Shown piece by piece: positions 63,860 through 64,000 of a DNA stretch of 64,000 nucleotides. Position numbers and translations under genes: made by a program. The DNA comes from Ichthyophis bannanicus. Its lineage: Eukaryota > Chordata > Amphibia > Gymnophiona > Ichthyophiidae. Numbering within the stretch: the first letter of the stretch is position 1; every line of letters starts with the position of its first letter. The DNA lies in contig CM066037.1 of assembly GCA_033557465.1 (NCBI GenBank), forward strand, positions 519,738,686 to 519,802,685, read 5' to 3'. Under the pieces are notes generated by a model. The model searched no databases, was not told the origin of the DNA, and saw only the letters and a list, made by a program, of their open reading frames with translations.

Positions 63860-64000
63860 ACCTTCCACTGCCTCAGAAAAAGCCACGTTATCAATGTTTA
63901 ATGTACATGGCCAAGTTTTGTTACAATGTAAGCTGCTTTGATGGAAATGATAGTGGTATTAAAAACCTGTTTAATAAAAAATCTCTGCGATTGAACAGCC
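63860..64000 (+). mobile_element. SINE/LINE 3' tail at window edge
   Basis: CCTGAGAACCTTCCACTGCC ... ATGTAAGCTGCTTTGATGGA, then AAAACCTGTTTAATAAAAAA resembles in sense orientation the tail of the SINE at 37262-37507 (AAGCAGTATAAAAAAAACTG, TTTAATTAAAA on its own strand). Only the tail is present. Confidence 0.5.

Overview
The window is vertebrate nuclear DNA. Four short exons on the + strand (3545-3667, 5342-5374, 16315-16365, 41515-41550) encode, in phase 0 and with canonical splice sites, the C-terminal acidic tail and stop codon of nucleosome assembly protein 1-like 1 (NAP1L1). The introns between them are 1.7, 10.9 and 25.1 kb and consist mostly of transposable elements. Abundant DIRS tyrosine-recombinase retrotransposons, CR1/L2-type LINEs, a tRNA-derived SINE, a hAT MITE and a Tc1 relic suggest a large amphibian-type genome (caecilian or salamander plausible). 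The species is inference; the sequence alone does not prove it.

The dominant content is nine DIRS elements, all on the + strand, numbered here in order: DIRS-1 (1-1203, 3' end only), DIRS-2 (6081-11204), DIRS-3 (11205-16290), DIRS-4 (16525-21725), DIRS-5 (21994-33085, split by a full-length LINE), DIRS-6 (34010-40855), DIRS-7 (43868-55022), DIRS-8 (45367-50912, nested inside DIRS-7) and DIRS-9 (57376-63085). Their outer spans cover about 80% of the window, or about 70% after subtracting nested non-DIRS insertions. They fall into two broad lineages: 1/7, 2/5/9 and 3 are one group of related families, and 4/6/8 are a second. Each complete copy shows the DIRS plan: inverted terminal repeats, gag, an RT-RNase H-methyltransferase-like ORF, an overlapping tyrosine recombinase ORF, and an internal complementary region (ICR) that copies the joined ends in reverse complement. 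No copy is fully intact. DIRS-5, -7, -8 and -9 are young, with few breaks; DIRS-2, -3, -4 and -6 are old and riddled with stops.

Layout: 1-3200 holds the DIRS-1 end, an antisense CR1-type LINE fragment and a Tc1-like transposase relic. 3545-5374 holds two NAP1L1 exons with a hAT MITE between them. 6081-16290 holds two DIRS elements joined end to end, the second stopping 24 bp before the next NAP1L1 exon. 16525-40855 is DIRS-4, DIRS-5 (with the LINE) and DIRS-6 inside one intron. 41515-42230 is the last coding exon and the probable 3' UTR. Downstream are DIRS-7 with DIRS-8 inside it, a mosaic of LINE fragments with a foldback element, DIRS-9 inserted into a SINE, and an L2-type LINE fragment.

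The most informative observations are: a six-base recombination core at both ends of the nested DIRS-8, explained exactly by its ICR; consensus splice donors built into the right end of seven of the nine DIRS copies, all in the sense of the host gene; a 22-bp minisatellite in a gag gene that is open in all three frames; and a conserved Cys/His module at the Gag N terminus.
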